In this document: positions 1 to 6,411 of the stretch, one piece after another
Layout: the number at the start of each line of letters is the position of its first letter
Position numbering within the stretch: the stretch's first letter is position 1
From: NZWG01 sp964478995
GTDB taxonomy: Bacteria > Fidelibacterota > Marinisomatia > Marinisomatales > UBA1611
DNA length: 7,340 nucleotides
Direction: 5' to 3'
Assembly: GCA_964478995.1 (NCBI GenBank)
Contig: CAYZJY010000089.1
Coordinates: forward strand, 1-7,340
Made by a program: the position numbers and the translations under genes
The notes under the pieces: model-generated
What the model was told of the DNA's origin: nothing
Database searches by the model: none
The model's input: only the letters and a program-made list of their open reading frames with translations

Positions 1-305
1 AAGATTGTCTCAAACTCTTCCAGGCTGATTCAGAAACTGAAGGTGTAGTCATGATTGGTGAAATAGGCGGGCAAATGGAGATTGAAGCAGCACGCTGGGC
101 AAAGGACCATATGACAAAACCGACGGTGGGATTCATCGCTGGTCAAACAGCACCTCCAGGGAGACGAATGGGCCATGCTGGAGCGATTGTCTCAGGTGGA
201 GATGACACTGCCGCTGCAAAAATGAGAATCCTTGGAGAATGTGGTGTTAAAGTGGCAAAATCCGTTGCGGATATCGGTGAATTAATGAAAGAATTAATGA
301 ATTAA
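1..305 (+). CDS. sucD: Succinyl-CoA ligase (ADP/GDP-forming) alpha subunit, C-terminal part
   Basis: This is the 3' end of a gene cut by the window start; 100 codons are readable from base 3 to the TAA at 303-305. SucD is the alpha subunit of succinyl-CoA synthetase, which converts succinyl-CoA, phosphate and NDP to succinate, CoA and NTP in the cytoplasmic TCA cycle. The fragment carries the family signature VMIGEIGG (fragment residues 16-23) and the active-site loop GRRMGHAGAI, whose histidine (fragment residue 58) is the one phosphorylated during catalysis. The C-terminal ending ADIGELMKELMN is typical of the family, so the gene looks intact at this end. An internal ATG at 51 falls within the conserved region and is not the real start. 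ndk follows 17 bases downstream, probably in the same transcript; sucC would be expected upstream but is not visible. Confidence 0.96.
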   Translation, partial: DCLKLFQADSETEGVVMIGEIGGQMEIEAARWAKDHMTKPTVGFIAGQTAPPGRRMGHAGAIVSGGDDTAAAKMRILGECGVKVAKSVADIGELMKELMN

Positions 306-322
306 ACAATAAAAGGTGAACA

Positions 323-748
323 ATGAGCAATAAGACATTTGCAATCATAAAACCGGATGCGGTTAAGGCTGGAAATACGGGAAAGATATATGATAGAATA
401 ATACAGGCAGGATTCCAAATAATATCTGCAAAATTGTTAAAGATGTCAGAAGAACAGGCGAAAGGTTTTTATGCCGTACATGAAGAGCGACCATTTTTTG
501 ATGAACTCACAGGGTTCATGACTTCAGGCCCTTGTATGGTACTCGCATTGAAAAAGGAAAATGCAGTCGAATCATGGCGAACGACCATTGGTGCAACAAA
601 CCCAGAAGATGCTGATGAAAACACCATTAGAAAGGACTTTGCGACCAACTTACAAGAAAATGCTGTGCACGGATCCGATAGCGATGAAAACGCGCAAAAA
701 GAAATTGCCTTTTTCTTCGCAGATGGTGAACTTCTAAGTGACCAATGA
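323..748 (+). CDS. ndk: Nucleoside diphosphate kinase
   Basis: A complete 141-residue protein, the usual length for a bacterial Ndk. It transfers the gamma phosphate of ATP to other NDPs by a ping-pong mechanism through a phosphohistidine. The catalytic histidine is His116 in the signature NAVHGSDS (113-120). Other family landmarks are IIKPDAV (8-14, with the nucleotide-binding lysine at 10), Tyr50, ERPFF (55-59), FMTSGP (65-70), GATNP (90-94) and Arg103. The start is supported by a GGTG-type Shine-Dalgarno at 315-318, five bases before the ATG. The C-terminal ELLSDQ is a slight extension beyond the usual FFA/FFAE ending. It lies 17 bases after sucD with no terminator between them. The pairing makes sense because succinyl-CoA ligase produces an NTP that Ndk can redistribute. 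Confidence 0.97.
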   Translation: MSNKTFAIIKPDAVKAGNTGKIYDRIIQAGFQIISAKLLKMSEEQAKGFYAVHEERPFFDELTGFMTSGPCMVLALKKENAVESWRTTIGATNPEDADENTIRKDFATNLQENAVHGSDSDENAQKEIAFFFADGELLSDQ

Positions 749-757
749 TTTTCTTTC

Positions 758-1654
758 ATGCGTAAGATAATCCATATACTACCCCTTCTTCTTTTATCCT
801 TCGCCTGTGATGGGAGCGGGATTGAAGGATATGTCAACGAACCTATAACCATTACAGCCAATAACCCTGAGGAAGGTCAAGATGTAGATTATTTTTGGTC
901 GCTTTCGGAACAACCGGACGGATCTCTAATGAATTCCAGTGATTTGATTGCGTCTGACGCTGGTCAAGAGATGGTCTTTACACCCGACTATCCAGGCGAT
1001 TACTCTATTGAGGTTCTCATTTCACAATACGGAGATGAAATCGCTGACCAGTCATTCTCATTCACAATATTGGAACCAAGTGAAAAAGAAGTTGTCAAAG
1101 ATGATAATCAAAACGAAGATACTGAAGATTGGCTTAATGAAGAAATCGAGGATACTGAAGAACATGATGGTGAACAGGTCAATCAAGATGATGAAAGTTT
1201 GTCAGATGTAATTGAGTCTGAAGTAGTAACAAACATAATTGATGAAAAATCAATGTCTGACAAAGACCGAGAAAGCTTAGCAGCTATTGGTAACATGGAA
1301 AATTCAGAGAAAAAGAGTACTAAACCAATTTCTAAATTTGATAAATCAACAAAAGTCGTGGCACAAATTAAAGAGCCAAAAAAAGAAGCTAGCATTGCTG
1401 AAAGGACTGATAGATTTACAATCCAGATTACATCAAAAAAAATATTGAAGGATGCACAATTGTTCTCCCAAAAATTAATTGGACAAGGATATGATTCTTA
1501 TATTCAAAAAGTAGTCTTCAATGCTGAAGAGATCTGGTATAGAGTCCGTGTAGGAAGTTATGATAATTATAATTCAGCAAAAACTGCTGCTGTTGCTCTA
1601 TCTAGCGAACTTGGAATGGCAACTTGGGTTGATTTTGTAAGAAAAGAACAATAA
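758..1654 (+). CDS. Probable lipoprotein with PKD-like domain and C-terminal SPOR domain
   Basis: A 298-residue protein. Residues 1-17 form a short signal with basic Arg2-Lys3, a hydrophobic core and a lipobox-like LSFAC (Cys17 as the acylated residue). Serine at -3 is atypical for a lipobox, so lipidation is likely but not certain. Residues about 24-105 look like a PKD-like beta-sandwich (features: FWSLSEQPDGS, then FTPDYPGDYSIEVLIS). A strongly acidic stretch (about 107-157) is followed by a lysine-rich stretch (about 184-217), suggesting a disordered spacer. Residues 218-297 fit a SPOR domain (RFTIQI at the start, WYRVRVGSY at 260-268), a family that binds septal peptidoglycan lacking stem peptides. 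The inferred role is a periplasmic, membrane-anchored protein acting at the cell wall, perhaps in division or wall turnover. The ATG is 9 bases after the ndk stop and has no visible Shine-Dalgarno. The exact function is unknown. Confidence 0.85.
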   Translation: MRKIIHILPLLLLSFACDGSGIEGYVNEPITITANNPEEGQDVDYFWSLSEQPDGSLMNSSDLIASDAGQEMVFTPDYPGDYSIEVLISQYGDEIADQSFSFTILEPSEKEVVKDDNQNEDTEDWLNEEIEDTEEHDGEQVNQDDESLSDVIESEVVTNIIDEKSMSDKDRESLAAIGNMENSEKKSTKPISKFDKSTKVVAQIKEPKKEASIAERTDRFTIQITSKKILKDAQLFSQKLIGQGYDSYIQKVVFNAEEIWYRVRVGSYDNYNSAKTAAVALSSELGMATWVDFVRKEQ

Positions 1655-1660
1655 CAAAAT

Positions 1661-1666
1661 AGGAGA
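1661..1666 (+). promoter_or_regulatory. Shine-Dalgarno site supporting a GTG start
   Basis: AGGAGA lies 7 bases before the GTG at 1674. It is one of the strongest ribosome binding sites in the window and decides the choice of GTG as the start of the following membrane protein gene. Confidence 0.75.
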
Positions 1667-1673
1667 TAATAAC

Positions 1674-2879
1674 GTGGGACCAATTAATCTTTATTATGAT
1701 TTTCGCGATTTATTTCGTGCACCAAGACTTGCACTTAGTGGAAAAAAGATTTGGATATTCATCGTGGGTAACCTCGGAGGATTCATATCCTACTGGCTAT
1801 TTAGTTATCTTTCTTTAATTCTTTCCGGTAGAACATTTCAAAATGCAGTTACAGAATATGGTCTTTATCCCTGCCTATTTGGCAATGAAGCACATTGGTA
1901 TAGTTGGGTTATATACTATCTAGGAATTACTATATGGATTCTTTTCATTCTACTTGCCTCTACTGCTGTCAGTCGCGTCACCATGAAACAATTGAAAGGC
2001 AATGATTTCTTCTCTTCTGGAGATGCTTGGGAGTATGTAAACAAACATTGGCATGCAGTAGTTTTTTCTCCCATTGCTCTAGTAATTATTATTTTCTTTT
2101 TTGTATTATTTGCAAGTCTTTTTGCTTTATTGGGTTCTATCCCTTACCTAGGTGAATTTATTTTTGTAATACCATATGTGATATATTTCTTTGGATCTGT
2201 TTTTACAATATATACTTTGTTTGTACTTGGAGTATCGTTGATTTATGTACCATCTATTGTTGGAACATATGAAGAAGATACAATGGGAACAGTATTTAAT
2301 TCTTATTCAATTACAATAGGCCACGCCTGGAGAATTGTCCTTTATCATATCCTTCTTATTCCCATGTTATTATTAGGATTAGAGATATTTTCATGGTTCT
2401 GGGTCAATGCAGTTAACTTTATCAATTTCGTTTTTGGATGCGAATGGTTCATGGGTGGGAAATTGACCAACATCTCTACGTATGCCTCTTCAATTGTATA
2501 TCCTGGATGGATGCATGAACTAATTTGCTGTGTTCGAAATGATATTTTTGGCTTTTTTGGACTTTGCTATTGCATCCCAAATATCTTTTCAAATGGTTAT
2601 GCAGTACCAATGGGTACTGTTTCTAATATTGAAACCGTCTCAGCCATAATTCTTGGAGTTTCATATTTTTTGATTGGACTTTCAATTCTATCATATGCCC
2701 TTTCCATTGTATCTGTTGGTGAAACACTGATGTTTATTATTTTTAAGAAAAAATCAGATGATGATGATCTTTTGTTAAGAAAAGATGAGGATGAATTAGA
2801 AGAAGATGAGGATAACAGTGAAGATGAGTTCTTATTTGATGATGAGGAGGATGAGGATGAAGATGAAGCCCAAGATTGA
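1674..2879 (+). CDS. Unrecognised multi-pass membrane protein with highly acidic C-terminal tail
   Basis: A 401-residue protein that I cannot assign to a named family. The GTG start is supported by AGGAGA 7 bases upstream. Hydrophobic segments lie at about 27-50, 78-99, 128-153, 160-197 (long enough for two passes), 220-254 (one or two) and 322-357, so six to eight membrane helices are likely. The N-terminus carries an amphipathic-looking FRDLFRAPRLAL (10-21). The loop between about 255 and 320 contains Cys256, Cys285, Cys286, Cys298 and Cys300. The tail (361-401) has 27 Asp or Glu among 41 residues and follows Lys358-Lys360 after the last helix, so by the positive-inside rule it is probably cytoplasmic. 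The gene lies 19 bases after the SPOR gene, probably in the same transcript, and is followed by a 99-base gap. The acidic tail could bind cations or basic partners, but that is speculation. Confidence 0.85.
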   Translation: MGPINLYYDFRDLFRAPRLALSGKKIWIFIVGNLGGFISYWLFSYLSLILSGRTFQNAVTEYGLYPCLFGNEAHWYSWVIYYLGITIWILFILLASTAVSRVTMKQLKGNDFFSSGDAWEYVNKHWHAVVFSPIALVIIIFFFVLFASLFALLGSIPYLGEFIFVIPYVIYFFGSVFTIYTLFVLGVSLIYVPSIVGTYEEDTMGTVFNSYSITIGHAWRIVLYHILLIPMLLLGLEIFSWFWVNAVNFINFVFGCEWFMGGKLTNISTYASSIVYPGWMHELICCVRNDIFGFFGLCYCIPNIFSNGYAVPMGTVSNIETVSAIILGVSYFLIGLSILSYALSIVSVGETLMFIIFKKKSDDDDLLLRKDEDELEEDEDNSEDEFLFDDEEDEDEDEAQD

Positions 2880-2887
2880 TTTTATTT

Positions 2888-2914
2888 TTGAACTAAATCA
2901 AATATTATTATAGT
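2888..2914 (+). promoter_or_regulatory. Possible promoter upstream of the DUF177-rpmF pair
   Basis: TTGAAC (2888-2893) and TATAGT (2909-2914) match sigma-70 hexamers at four and five of six bases, but the spacer is only 15 bases, shorter than the preferred 16-18. It would give a leader of roughly 58 bases that includes the palindrome at 2958-2975. In DNA this AT-rich, such matches also arise by chance. Confidence 0.3.
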
Positions 2915-2957
2915 CGCTTTTAATTGTCTATTCAGTGTTGGTTAAATTTATTGAATC

Positions 2958-2975
2958 CAGTAAATTTATTTACTG
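2958..2975 (+). repeat. 18-base perfect palindrome next to the DUF177 start codon
   Basis: CAGTAAAT, two T bases, then ATTTACTG form a perfect inverted repeat with 8-base arms. It ends three bases before the ATG at 2979, where a Shine-Dalgarno would normally sit; none is present. The 10-base TAAATTTATT occurs at 2943-2952 and again at 2961-2970, inside the palindrome, with an 18-base period. The arrangement resembles a dimeric repressor operator, or a small RNA hairpin near the initiation site. The 2-base centre is too small for a full RNA loop, so a DNA-level operator is the better reading. It does not match a regulator site that I recognise. Confidence 0.45.
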
Positions 2976-2978
2976 TAA

Positions 2979-3500
2979 ATGAAAATTAAATTATCGGATA
3001 TAAAATCCGGGTTCCAGAATAGGTTCTTTGACATTCCCGTAGTTGACATCCCTCAGAAGGGCACAGTTTTCAAAAATGATAATATCCGGTGCAGGCTTTC
3101 AGTTGATTTATTAGACATTAATAGTTTTAATCTAAATGGTGAAATAGATACTAAAATCGAATATAAGTGTGTTCGATGTTTAGATTTATTTGACTCAATA
3201 ATGTCTTTGCCTTTTGATATACTGCTTACTAACAAATTAGAAAATAGAATGGATAAAGATATGACTGAAATAATCGATTTATCTTCCATTAAAGATGAAT
3301 TAGATTTCAGTAACATTCTAGCAGATTTTATTGAATTGGATAAACCAATGAAACCTCTATGCCAAGACGGATGTAATGGCATATGTCTAATCTGTGGAAT
3401 AAACAAAAATAACCTTTCCTGCGATTGTAAGAATGACCAAACTAATGGGATTTGGGATAAATTAAAAAAATTAGAAAATAAAAAGACTCAAGGAGAATAA
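2979..3500 (+). CDS. DUF177 (YceD family) protein, linked to 23S rRNA accumulation
   Basis: A 173-residue protein of the YceD/DUF177 family, whose gene characteristically sits directly before rpmF. Work on E. coli and plant plastid members links the family to accumulation of 23S rRNA, so a role in large-subunit ribosome assembly is expected. Visible family features are CVRC (Cys64, Cys67) in the middle and the C-terminal pattern KPLCQDGCNGICLICG (125-140; Cys128, 132, 136, 139) followed by CDC (148-150), with a closing helix WDKLKKLEN. The cysteine pairs could bind a metal. The stop codon abuts the rpmF ATG, indicating co-expression. No Shine-Dalgarno precedes the ATG; an 18-base palindrome occupies that place instead. 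The N-terminal MKIKLSDIKSG is typical of the family, supporting this start. Confidence 0.88.
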   Translation: MKIKLSDIKSGFQNRFFDIPVVDIPQKGTVFKNDNIRCRLSVDLLDINSFNLNGEIDTKIEYKCVRCLDLFDSIMSLPFDILLTNKLENRMDKDMTEIIDLSSIKDELDFSNILADFIELDKPMKPLCQDGCNGICLICGINKNNLSCDCKNDQTNGIWDKLKKLENKKTQGE

Positions 3501-3677
3501 ATGGCACTGCCAAAAAGACGTCAATCAAAATCTCGTGGTAAAAAACGTAGAACACACTATAAATCAGGACTTGTCTCTACTAGATCCTGTCCACAATGTA
3601 GTCAGTCAAAAATACCACATCGTGCCTGCCCTAATTGTGGTTATTATAGAGGAAGACCTGTAGTATCAGCCTCCTAA
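3501..3677 (+). CDS. rpmF: 50S ribosomal protein L32 (bL32)
   Basis: A 58-residue basic protein, the normal size for bL32, a component of the large ribosomal subunit. The N-terminus MALPKRRQSKSRGKKRRTH is the family hallmark. A zinc ribbon of the form C-x2-C...C-x2-C is intact (Cys30, Cys33, Cys43, Cys46), so this is the zinc-binding form rather than the cysteine-free paralogue. The ending NCGYYRGRPVV is also typical. The ATG directly follows the DUF177 stop, and its Shine-Dalgarno AGGAG (3491-3495) lies within the end of that gene. In many bacteria plsX comes next; here the next gene is fabH. Confidence 0.96.
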   Translation: MALPKRRQSKSRGKKRRTHYKSGLVSTRSCPQCSQSKIPHRACPNCGYYRGRPVVSAS

Positions 3678-3698
3678 TGCAATTCCATATGCTAGTTC

Positions 3699-3713
3699 TA
3701 TAATTTCTATAAA
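3699..3713 (+). promoter_or_regulatory. Possible promoter for the fabH-fabD-fabG-acpP-fabF run
   Basis: The 75-base gap between rpmF and fabH contains a perfect -10 hexamer TATAAT (3699-3704) and a second near-match TATAAA (3708-3713). No convincing -35 box is seen at 16-18 bases upstream. If used, it would start transcripts near 3711 and give a leader of about 40 bases. I see no terminator hairpin in the gap, so read-through from rpmF is also likely. Confidence 0.35.
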
Positions 3714-3752
3714 CTAATAACCAATAATAGACTACCTTCTTCCTAAGTTGAG

Positions 3753-4739
3753 ATGAATGCTAAGATAACAGCGACTGCTCATAATACCCCAAAAAAGGTC
3801 ATGACTAACCATGATTTGGAAAAAATAGTTGATACATCAGATAAGTGGATCCGCTCAAGAACTGGGATTGAAAAACGACATATAGTTTCTGAAGATGAAG
3901 CCAGTTCAGATATCTCAACCCGTATTGCATTTTCCCTTCTTAAAGAAAAAAATATCTCGGCCAATGAAATTGATTTGATCATAGTTGGTACAGTAACTCC
4001 TGATCATTGCACTCCATCAACTGCAGCATTAGTTCAAAAAAATATAGGAGCAACAAATGCTTGGGGATTTGACTTAAGTGCAGCATGCTCAGGTTTCTTG
4101 TATGGACTAGAAACTGGAGCAAATTTCATAAGTTCAGGTAAATATGAAAAAATAATGGTTATTGGCGTAGATACCATGACATCAATTTTAGATTTTCAAG
4201 ATAGAGATACATGTGTGATCTTTGGTGATGGTGGTGGCGGCGTCATTTTAGAACCAACAGTGGAGAAATCTGGTATCATTGATTCTATCCTACATATGGA
4301 TGGTTCGGGCGGTGATTATCTTATTGTTCCAGGCGGAGGAAGTAGAATGCCAGCAACAATAAAATCTGTTAATGAAAAAAAGCATTATATCAAACAAGAT
4401 GGTAAAACTGTCTATAAATATGCGGTTAAAGGAATGGCAGATGTCTCTGAAAGAATACTATCAAAAAATAATTTATCTGGAGATGATATTGCCTTATTCA
4501 TACCTCATCAAGCAAATAAAAGAATAATTGATGCTGCCGCAGAACGTTGTGGTATCACGAAAGATAAGGTATTAATCAATATTAATGAGTACGGGAACAC
4601 AACTGCGGGTACAATTCCCATTGCATTAAATGAGGCAGTTAAAGAAAATCGATTAAAAGAAGGTGACCTTATATTATTGGCTGCCTTTGGTGCAGGATTC
4701 ACTTGGGGAAGTATTCTGATTAGATGGGAATCCATATGA
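3753..4739 (+). CDS. fabH: Beta-ketoacyl-ACP synthase III
   Basis: A complete 328-residue protein, close to the usual length. It starts type II fatty acid synthesis by condensing an acyl-CoA primer with malonyl-ACP, releasing CO2. The catalytic triad is present: Cys112 in DLSAACSGFLYGLE, His252 in PHQANKRI and Asn282 in YGNTTAGTIP. Trp32, Arg36 and Arg151, which line the CoA site in E. coli FabH, occur at the same positions. The N-terminal DTSDKWIRSRTGIEKRHI and C-terminal AFGAGFTWGSILIRW are family hallmarks; the former usually reads DEWI. The ATG has only a weak purine run upstream. The stop overlaps the fabD start in an ATGA. Primer preference (acetyl or branched) cannot be read from the sequence. 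Confidence 0.97.
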   Translation: MNAKITATAHNTPKKVMTNHDLEKIVDTSDKWIRSRTGIEKRHIVSEDEASSDISTRIAFSLLKEKNISANEIDLIIVGTVTPDHCTPSTAALVQKNIGATNAWGFDLSAACSGFLYGLETGANFISSGKYEKIMVIGVDTMTSILDFQDRDTCVIFGDGGGGVILEPTVEKSGIIDSILHMDGSGGDYLIVPGGGSRMPATIKSVNEKKHYIKQDGKTVYKYAVKGMADVSERILSKNNLSGDDIALFIPHQANKRIIDAAAERCGITKDKVLININEYGNTTAGTIPIALNEAVKENRLKEGDLILLAAFGAGFTWGSILIRWESI

Positions 4740-5659
4740 TAATTAACGGTTGGCTATTCCCGGGCCAGGCTTCTCAAAAGGTTGGGATGGGTTTAGACTT
4801 AAAAAAAGGATCCGAATTAGCAAAAAATTATTTTAAACGATCAGATGAGATAATGGAATGTGATATCCAATCCATTATATTTGATGGACCTGATGAAATA
4901 TTAAAAAAAACCGAATATACGCAACCAGCCATATATATTGTTTCTGTAATTACAGGTTACTTGCTATTAGAGAAAGGTCTAAAACCAAAAGCATTAGCAG
5001 GACATAGCCTTGGTGAATATTCTGCTCTTGCAATTGGTGGTGCATTTGATTTTGATACTGGCCTTCGACTCGTAAAAAGTAGATCAGAGAGCATGGCTAG
5101 AGCAGGAAAAAAAGAAAAAGGTACAATGGCCGCTATTATCGGTATGGATGATGAATCTGTAGACTCACTATGTTCTTCCTACGATGGTATTGGAACGGTT
5201 GTTTCTGCAAATTATAATTCACCTGGTCAAGTTGTCATTTCCGGGTCTCCAAATGCAATCAAATGGGCAATGGATTCTTCAAAAAATAATGGCGCACGTA
5301 TGGCTGTAGAATTAAATGTAAGTGGTGCTTTTCATTCACCATTGATGTGTTCTGCTAGAGAAGAACTTGCTGAAACGATTAATTCTCTCGAAATTTCAGA
5401 CTCAAAATACCCACTATATACAAACGTAGATGCAAAACCTGTGATAAATAGCAGTGATATAAAAGATTCACTCATAAGACAACTAGAAAATCCTGTCCAT
5501 TGGGCCAAATCTATTTTATCAATGAAAAATGATGGAATAACTTCATTTATAGAAGTCGGTCCTGGAAAAGTACTGCAAGGTCTCAACAAACGTATTGATA
5601 AATCTCTTGAGTGTCTAAGTGTTTCGTCAATGGAACAATTGGAGAAAATCGATGTTTGA
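4736..5659 (+). CDS. fabD: Malonyl-CoA:ACP S-malonyltransferase
   Basis: I choose the ATG at 4736, giving 307 residues. It overlaps the fabH stop by four bases (ATGA), and the protein then begins MIINGWLFPGQASQ, the normal distance from the family's GQ-x-SQ motif. An in-frame ATG at 4724 would add four residues and is less likely. FabD moves the malonyl group from CoA to the phosphopantetheine arm of AcpP. The nucleophile Ser91 lies in GHSLGE (89-94), Arg116 contacts the malonyl carboxylate, His200 in GAFHSPLM is the catalytic base, and Gln11 and Gln249 correspond to further active-site residues. NYNSPGQVVISG (159-170) and FIEVGPGKVL (271-280) are also typical. The end overlaps fabG by eight bases, so the two are probably translationally coupled. 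Confidence 0.96.
   Translation: MIINGWLFPGQASQKVGMGLDLKKGSELAKNYFKRSDEIMECDIQSIIFDGPDEILKKTEYTQPAIYIVSVITGYLLLEKGLKPKALAGHSLGEYSALAIGGAFDFDTGLRLVKSRSESMARAGKKEKGTMAAIIGMDDESVDSLCSSYDGIGTVVSANYNSPGQVVISGSPNAIKWAMDSSKNNGARMAVELNVSGAFHSPLMCSAREELAETINSLEISDSKYPLYTNVDAKPVINSSDIKDSLIRQLENPVHWAKSILSMKNDGITSFIEVGPGKVLQGLNKRIDKSLECLSVSSMEQLEKIDV
5641..5644 (+). promoter_or_regulatory. Shine-Dalgarno site fixing the fabG start
   Basis: GGAG inside the end of fabD lies 7 bases before the ATG at 5652. It favours this start over an in-frame ATG at 5619, which would add 11 non-conserved residues before the normal N-terminus. Confidence 0.7.
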
Positions 5660-6398
5660 CCTAACTGGTAAAGTTGCGATCATTACTGGTGCGTCGCAAG
5701 GAATTGGTCGCACAATTGCAAGTTTGATTGCAGCATCTGGAGCAAATGTCATATGCGTTGCACGATCTGAATCAAAGATCAAAGAATTAAGTAATGAGAT
5801 AAATGACCAAGGACATATGGCAACTTACTTACCATGTGATGTTGGAGATGGTGAGGCATTTTCAAATACTATTAAAACTGTTGTTGAACAGTTTGGTAAA
5901 CTTGATATTTTAATCAATAATGCAGGTATTACTAGGGACGCTTTATTAATGAGGATGAATGACCAACAATGGGATGAAGTCATCCAAACTAATCTAAAAG
6001 GTGCATTTTATGGTATGAAATCTGCAGTAAGGCCAATGATGAAAAACAAATTTGGAAGGATTATTAACATCACATCTATTGTAGGCCTGACTGGCAACCC
6101 TGGACAAGCAAATTATGCAGCATCCAAGGCTGGTCTTATTGGAATGTCACAGTCAATTGCAAAAGAAGTTGGCACAAGAGGAATAACCGTTAATTGCATC
6201 GCACCTGGGTGGATTGATACTGAAATGACAGTTGATTTACCAGATGATACAAAAAAAGATTTGTTAGAAAGAATACCAGTTGGACAAATTGGTAAACCCG
6301 AAGATATTGCATATACCGCACTTTTTCTAGCATCTAATGAGGCAAGTTACATTACTGGTCAAACCATTACAGTTGATGGTGGCCGGGTCATAAATTAA
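5652..6398 (+). CDS. fabG: 3-oxoacyl-ACP reductase
   Basis: A 248-residue short-chain dehydrogenase/reductase, the usual FabG length when begun at 5652. It reduces beta-ketoacyl-ACP to 3-hydroxyacyl-ACP with NADPH, the first reduction of each elongation cycle. The Rossmann motif TGASQGIG (12-19), Asp63 (adenine contact), NNAG (89-92) and the catalytic set Asn114, Ser142, Tyr155 and Lys159 (in NYAASKAG) are all present. ITRDALLMRM (93-102) and the C-terminal ITGQTITVDGG (235-245) mark it as FabG rather than a general SDR, as does its position between fabD and acpP. Arg40 replaced by serine cannot be excluded as affecting cofactor choice, but ARSE (37-40) keeps Arg38, as expected for NADPH use. 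It overlaps fabD by eight bases; acpP follows after 13 bases. Confidence 0.96.
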   Translation: MFDLTGKVAIITGASQGIGRTIASLIAASGANVICVARSESKIKELSNEINDQGHMATYLPCDVGDGEAFSNTIKTVVEQFGKLDILINNAGITRDALLMRMNDQQWDEVIQTNLKGAFYGMKSAVRPMMKNKFGRIINITSIVGLTGNPGQANYAASKAGLIGMSQSIAKEVGTRGITVNCIAPGWIDTEMTVDLPDDTKKDLLERIPVGQIGKPEDIAYTALFLASNEASYITGQTITVDGGRVIN

Positions 6399-6411
6399 AT
6401 AAGGAGACATT

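Noticed and set aside
469..861. 130-codon open frame on the minus strand
   Set aside because: It runs opposite the end of ndk and the start of the SPOR gene, both supported by protein motifs, and its translation resembles no protein family.
948..1211. 87-codon + strand frame inside the SPOR gene
   Set aside because: It is an out-of-frame reading of the acidic linker region, giving a lysine/methionine-rich low-complexity product with no initiation signal.
2602..2619. Inverted repeat CAGTACC-AATG-GGTACTG resembling the arms of a FapR fatty-acid regulator site
   Set aside because: It lies deep in the membrane protein coding sequence, its 4-base centre does not fit the FapR site as I know it, and it is over 1,100 bases from fabH. 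Coincidence in codons for AVPMGT is the simpler reading.
2757..2879. Acidic-codon repeats as a tandem repeat or mobile element
   Set aside because: The GAT/GAG/GAA alternation is irregular, stays in frame and ends with a normal stop, so it is a low-complexity protein tail rather than an element.
2880..2978. Rho-independent terminator after the membrane protein gene
   Set aside because: There are T-runs (for example 2881-2889), but no GC-rich stem precedes them. The only perfect inverted repeat is AT-rich and followed by the next start codon, not by a T-run.
3053..3406. Minus-strand frame opposite the DUF177 gene
   Set aside because: The + strand frame has the full cysteine pattern of the family; the antisense frame is serine/leucine-rich shadow sequence. 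The same holds for the antisense frames at 1183-1395, 3779-3982, 4508-4735, 5332-5589 and 6327-6599.
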